From positions 372,001 to 436,000 of the forward strand of contig JAUPSS010000001.1 of the NCBI GenBank assembly GCA_040285825.1: a stretch of DNA of 64,000 nt. Reading direction: 5' to 3'. This stretch comes from Eukaryota sp. TZLM1-RC (taxonomy: Eukaryota > Metamonada: BaSk clade). A model generated the notes under the pieces. That model did no database searches, was not told where the DNA came from, and worked only from the letters and a program-made list of their open reading frames with translations. The position numbers and the translations under genes are program-made. Shown here piece by piece: positions 60,458-64,000 of the stretch (positions are counted from its first letter, which is position 1; every line of letters begins with the position of its first letter).

Positions 60458-63137
60458 ATGTCTAACATTAACGAGCAAAGACCATCAATACGTATTGGGT
60501 CGTCAACGGCTCAACGCAGGATCCATGAGTAAGAGACTGGTCCCTCTTCCTCACCACTAACCACAGACCCTGCTCCCGTGCCCCCTTCTTCAGTAGAAGC
60601 TTCTGCGCTTCCTGAAGCCACTCTTCCTGAGGGTGCTATCCCAAAGGAAGACGGTTCTCTTCCTGAGGATGCCGCTCCAATGGAAGAGAAGCTCCCTTCC
60701 TCGGGATTCCGTTCCTGTGGAAGGAGACAACCCTTTTAAGGATTCTATTCCTTCAGAAGGAAGAAGCCCTTCGTTAGTCTCCTACGACTACGAAGATGCT
60801 GAGGATTCCGAAGCTCCTCCCTCTGCTTCTTCACTCAGGGTATCAGAAGTCCCATCTTCTCCCCACCCTCAAAGAAACTCTGAAGCTCCACCTTCACCTT
60901 CTGTTCAAAGAAGAGAGACGGTTCAACCTTCTCAAAATACCGCAGAAGGATCTGGAGTCCAAACTCCTCCCTCTCGTCAGGACACTGAAGTCCCAACTTC
61001 ATCTCCTAGACCTATGTCTGAGGATCCACCCTCCCATCAACCTCCTTCAGTTCTAACTGTAAGGAGAGTCAGTCAATGTCCTGCTGTTCCAACTTCAGGA
61101 TCTCCTCTAACTTCAACAGTAAGTGAAGTTAATAATCTGTTTGTTTCCCCTCTCCAGGCTAGTAATTCCATTCCTAGCACTTCGAACCTTCCTTCGTATC
61201 TTTCTGAAGAGCAAAGGAAAAGGTACGAACAAATCTTTTCAGATTTGGTAGAGTACGAGGAACCTTCCAAGGAATTCTCCCCTTTACCTCAACAACAGGT
61301 TCCTTCTACGGCACCTCCATCTGAAATTGACAGAATTTCTGGTGAGGTCTCTAATAAATATTTAGAGCGTTTTCTTCAAGAAGAACGAAACTGGGAACAC
61401 AGAAAAAGACTGGACAGAGAGATTGAAGCTAGAAAAAAAACATCCTTTACACCTGCTCAACCTACCCCTTCTCAAACTAGCTCTAACGCTAGCTTAAGTG
61501 TTCATCGTGGTGCTTCCCGTCAGCACAATCCTTATGCCCGATATAGGGATTCTCAAGTAATTCCAGAAGACCCCGAAGCCATCCCTCCCACGGAGATGAG
61601 CAATGGGCGTCCTCCTTTCTTCGGCCCTATAGTCGAAAATGACCTAGGATTATGGATCACTCCAAGGATTGGTACATATCTCTCCGACAAAAGAATTACT
61701 CCAGAGAACACGAAACACGATCCTGAACCCACTCACGACCCCAGACCCGGAGTTAGGTTCATGAGAACTACTCGAGAAGGAGTTTTCAGACGCTTCGCTG
61801 GAGATGAAGATAACCTTTTCATAAATGCCTACAACCCTTGCCCCTACCCTAGGTTCAGCCCTGGGTACAACGCTTCTCTCGATATCCTTATCGACAGAGA
61901 TTATAGAACAGGGTGGTGGTTTACCGAAACCACATATGGTGAAAAACTCTTTCTTTACGACAGACGTCCTGACCATATAGCTTCATATTGTGGTCCTGAC
62001 CACAAAAGATCAGGTAATCTTCAAGGAGTCCTCCAGCTCGTCAATGTTTTCCCTGGATGCATAGAATCCAGGATGTTAAAATGGGTCATGGTAGAAGGTC
62101 GTATAGAGAAAACACGCTTGGTTCAACCAGCGATCTCGGCTCACCAGGTTCCAGCCCAGATTGAAGAGACAGAACCTTCTCCTGAACCTCACCAAAATAA
62201 AGTTCCACCCTCGGCAGAACAACCCATGGAAACTTCTACAAAACCCTCAACACAACCCTCGCATAATCCTCCCACGGAACAAACTGAAGAAGACGTTGCA
62301 GTAGAAGTCAGTGATGAGTCCCCAACTCCAGACTCAATTCCAACTGTGCCAGCACCAATGGAACAAACTCCAGCACCTACACAGCCGATGGAACAATCAG
62401 TGGTTCCACCCACACCTCCTTCCACTGGTTCAACAAGTTCACAACATGCGGCTCAACCAACACCTTCCACGGTTAGTTCTTCACGTTCTACTTTTTCAGG
62501 TACTTACGATAGTAACCTTCTCCTATCTTGCATGGTGGGATCAAGAGATAAGGACAATAGACGCAGAGACCGCCCCAAATGTTTAACTCTCGACGCGACT
62601 GATTTAAGAGACGTTGATAAACTCCTCAAGTTTGTAAACAAGTTCATCCTCTGGAGTCGCACGGATAGAATTGTAGACGAGGCTCGAGGCAACATTGAGG
62701 ATCCTGCCCAAGTTGCTTTGGTCAGCGAAGTTGCTAGACTTCGCGAAGAACTTGAACTAGCTAGATCAGCAGAACTGGCATCTGATCAACGGTTCGACAG
62801 TGAACCAATTCATGAATGGGATCTCTTCAGGTCTGCCATGCGCATTAGTTCCAGAGGCTTAGCTGAATGCGTTACACCCGAAGCTCTCATTGCTTTAAGA
62901 TATCAAGGCATTGGCCTTTCAATTTCCTCTACCATGGTCCCAACCAGCAGAAATGAACGCAACATTTGGGAACAGATCCTAAGGAGAACCCGATTCAGCA
63001 GACTGGATCAAGCCCTCGACGCACTTCACGCTGTAAACATGGACTGGTCTGAGAGAGACTATGGTAACAGATGGATAGACTTCATGCTTAACATAGGCAG
63101 AGTCGTTCCACCGCTATCTAAGACGTTCGTGGTCTGA
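60458..63137 (+). pseudogene. Gag-like ORF of a retroelement, broken near its start
   Basis: ATG at 60458 opens MSNINEQRPSIRIGSSTAQR and meets a TAA at 60530-60532. The same frame continues (SSVEASALPEATLPEGAIPK) to a frameshift near 60705, then flows into the long frame that ends at 63137. The N-terminal third is Pro/Ser/Glu-rich and disordered. A globular middle follows (ENDLGLWITPRIGTYLSDKR, GEKLFLYDRRPDHIASYCGP), then a second Pro-rich linker. A helical part resembles a capsid (GNRWIDFMLNIGRVVPPLSK). GC content is clearly higher than in the neighbourhood. Gag identity is supported by the CCHC knuckle downstream. The element class (Ty3-like or other) is undetermined because the polymerase is beyond the window. 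Confidence 0.65.
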
Positions 63138-64000
63138 CTCAACAAATGAGACACATCACCATCCACGGAAACCCCGTCGACCGATTTCCTGAATGGGAAA
63201 TTGCTTCTCACGTCATTGAAAGCATCGGTATTACCATCATCAAAAACAGACTCCTCAGGATCTGGTCCAATCTCTCCCATTACTACTCAGATGGCCACAC
63301 CCTAGGAGAATTTTTCAGCGTTTTTCAAAGAATACGAGAACTTTTGTAATGTTAGATCTTTTAAGAAGCAGATCAATCACGTGGACTTCTTGTATCAGAA
63401 CAGAATCTCATTTCAGACTGAGAGCCGTCGCAGACAGACAGTACCTTCTCCCCTGCTATTCCCAAACCAAGAGGTTCCAGCTCTGGCAGGAGTCCAAAAC
63501 AACAACGGCGAGAAGGAAGCTCTACTCAACCGTCTTCCACTCAATCTGAGTCCAACGTACAATGCAATTTCTGTAAACAAATGGGTCATCCGACTGAAAG
63601 GTGCCCTAGTGAGGACTGCCAAAGAAGCAAAAAGTGGAGAGGGCAACAAGCTCAACAACAAGCTCGAGGCAGAGGTTCTAGACGTTCTGGTTTCCGTAGT
63701 CGAAGAGGCACTAGCGGCAGAGGCAGAGGCTCTGCATCATATAATAAACGTTCCCGTCACTATTTACGCACTTTTGAAACCATACCCCCTTCAACCACAA
63801 CACATCCTCACACAGAAAACACAACATGGAAAGTTTCCCTAATCAATCCTTTGGCCTACTTGGAACATACCAAGACACACAACGTTCAAGCTAATTTCTT
63901 CTCAGAACAAGCTGAATATGATTCAGATACAATATTCATGGTACAATCCATAAAGTCCACAACCAACTGCCTACAATTAAACTTCTCGATCAACAATGTC
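63117..64000 (+). pseudogene. Continuation of Gag with CCHC knuckle, start of Pol region (runs off window)
   Basis: After the stop at 63137 the Gag reading continues in another frame (GLTQQMRHITIHGNPVDRFP, ESIGITIIKNRLLRIWSNLS). It shifts again near 63320 (FFKEYENFCNVRSFKKQINH) and once more before 63540. There QCNFCKQMGHPTERCPSEDC gives a canonical C-x2-C-x4-H-x4-C knuckle. A basic Arg/Gly-rich tail follows (QQARGRGSRRSGFRSRRGTS). The last frame is open to the window end. The repeated frame breaks mean decay or sequencing errors. A programmed frameshift could explain at most one of them. Confidence 0.65.

Noticed and set aside
63100-63330. Programmed Gag-Pol frameshift at the stop near 63137
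   Set aside because: Several further frame changes and an upstream stop occur in the same element, the break lies inside the capsid-like region before the CCHC knuckle, and no clear slippery heptamer is seen.
1-64000. Alternative nuclear genetic code (stop codons reassigned as glutamine, as in some diplomonads and oxymonads)
   Set aside because: Housekeeping genes end at TAA, TAG and TGA at expected lengths and none needs an internal stop read as an amino acid; the only internal stops lie in introns or mobile elements.
1-64000. tRNA, rRNA or other structured RNA genes
   Set aside because: No cloverleaf with a B-box GGTTCRAATCC-like sequence and no rRNA-like segment was recognised by eye; a covariance-model search would be needed to exclude them.

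Overview
The window looks like a stretch of nuclear genome from an anaerobic, intron-poor eukaryotic microbe. Evidence for a eukaryote: a Nuf2 kinetochore subunit, a CCR4-NOT subunit 3/5, a Bud23 rRNA methyltransferase, a Pin1 isomerase, an SCP/CTD-type phosphatase and a PHO80-like cyclin, several interrupted by GT...AG introns. Evidence for anaerobic metabolism: a fused ADP-forming acetyl-CoA synthetase and a hybrid-cluster protein (hydroxylamine reductase). This pair, the standard stop codons and the few very short introns (27-32 nt in the secure cases) fit a metamonad best (fornicate-like). An archamoeba such as Entamoeba is less likely because of intron size. The species cannot be named from sequence alone.

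Host genes, left to right: ADP-forming acetyl-CoA synthetase (3140-5320, +); hybrid-cluster protein (6796-8589, -, one intron); a small OB-fold protein (10831-11178, +); an unknown protein (11583-12335, -); a coiled-coil protein (15982-16947, +); an NmrA-like oxidoreductase (17404-18372, +); a Ser/Pro-rich protein (19760-20344, +); an HROB-like OB-fold protein (20730-21383, +); a membrane-anchored cyclic nucleotide phosphodiesterase (22761-25247, +); an armadillo-type protein (26064-26894, +); an odd Ser/Gly-rich repeat protein (27706-28953, -); Nuf2 (34756-36066, +); cyclin (38941-39534, -, one intron); a CBM48 protein (41286-41749, -, one intron); SCP-like phosphatase (44424-45392, +, two introns); NOT3/5 (45980-47700, +, one intron); Bud23 (47846-48682, -); a CBM48/coiled-coil protein (49245-49952, +); Pin1 (50049-50486, -); a small unknown protein (56445-56855, +); an NHL-repeat protein (56973-59279, -). 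The genes are monocistronic, on both strands, without operon logic.

Between them is a graveyard of mobile DNA. The dominant class is a set of related non-LTR retrotransposons with a C-terminal Cys-His zinc motif and a restriction-like endonuclease (R2/CRE/Genie type). I count about eighteen fragments in several subfamilies. All are truncated or frameshifted; the copy at 52835-56070 is the most complete. Two 831-bp LTR elements with 141-bp near-identical LTRs and 4-bp target duplications (32935-33765 and 37470-38300) have each jumped into one of these non-LTR copies. Also present are an inverted-repeat element with a BED-like finger ORF (8692-9321), an internally deleted MULE transposase (29175-29714), an unclassified repeat in two copies (15230-15800 and 59440-59850) and, at the right edge, a long GC-richer Gag-like region ending in a CCHC knuckle and running off the window (60458-64000).

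The most valuable observations are the tiny introns that restore six protein families, the matched pair of miniature LTR elements with precise target duplications, nested insertions with recoverable target duplications, and the 20-residue-repeat protein at 27706-28953.
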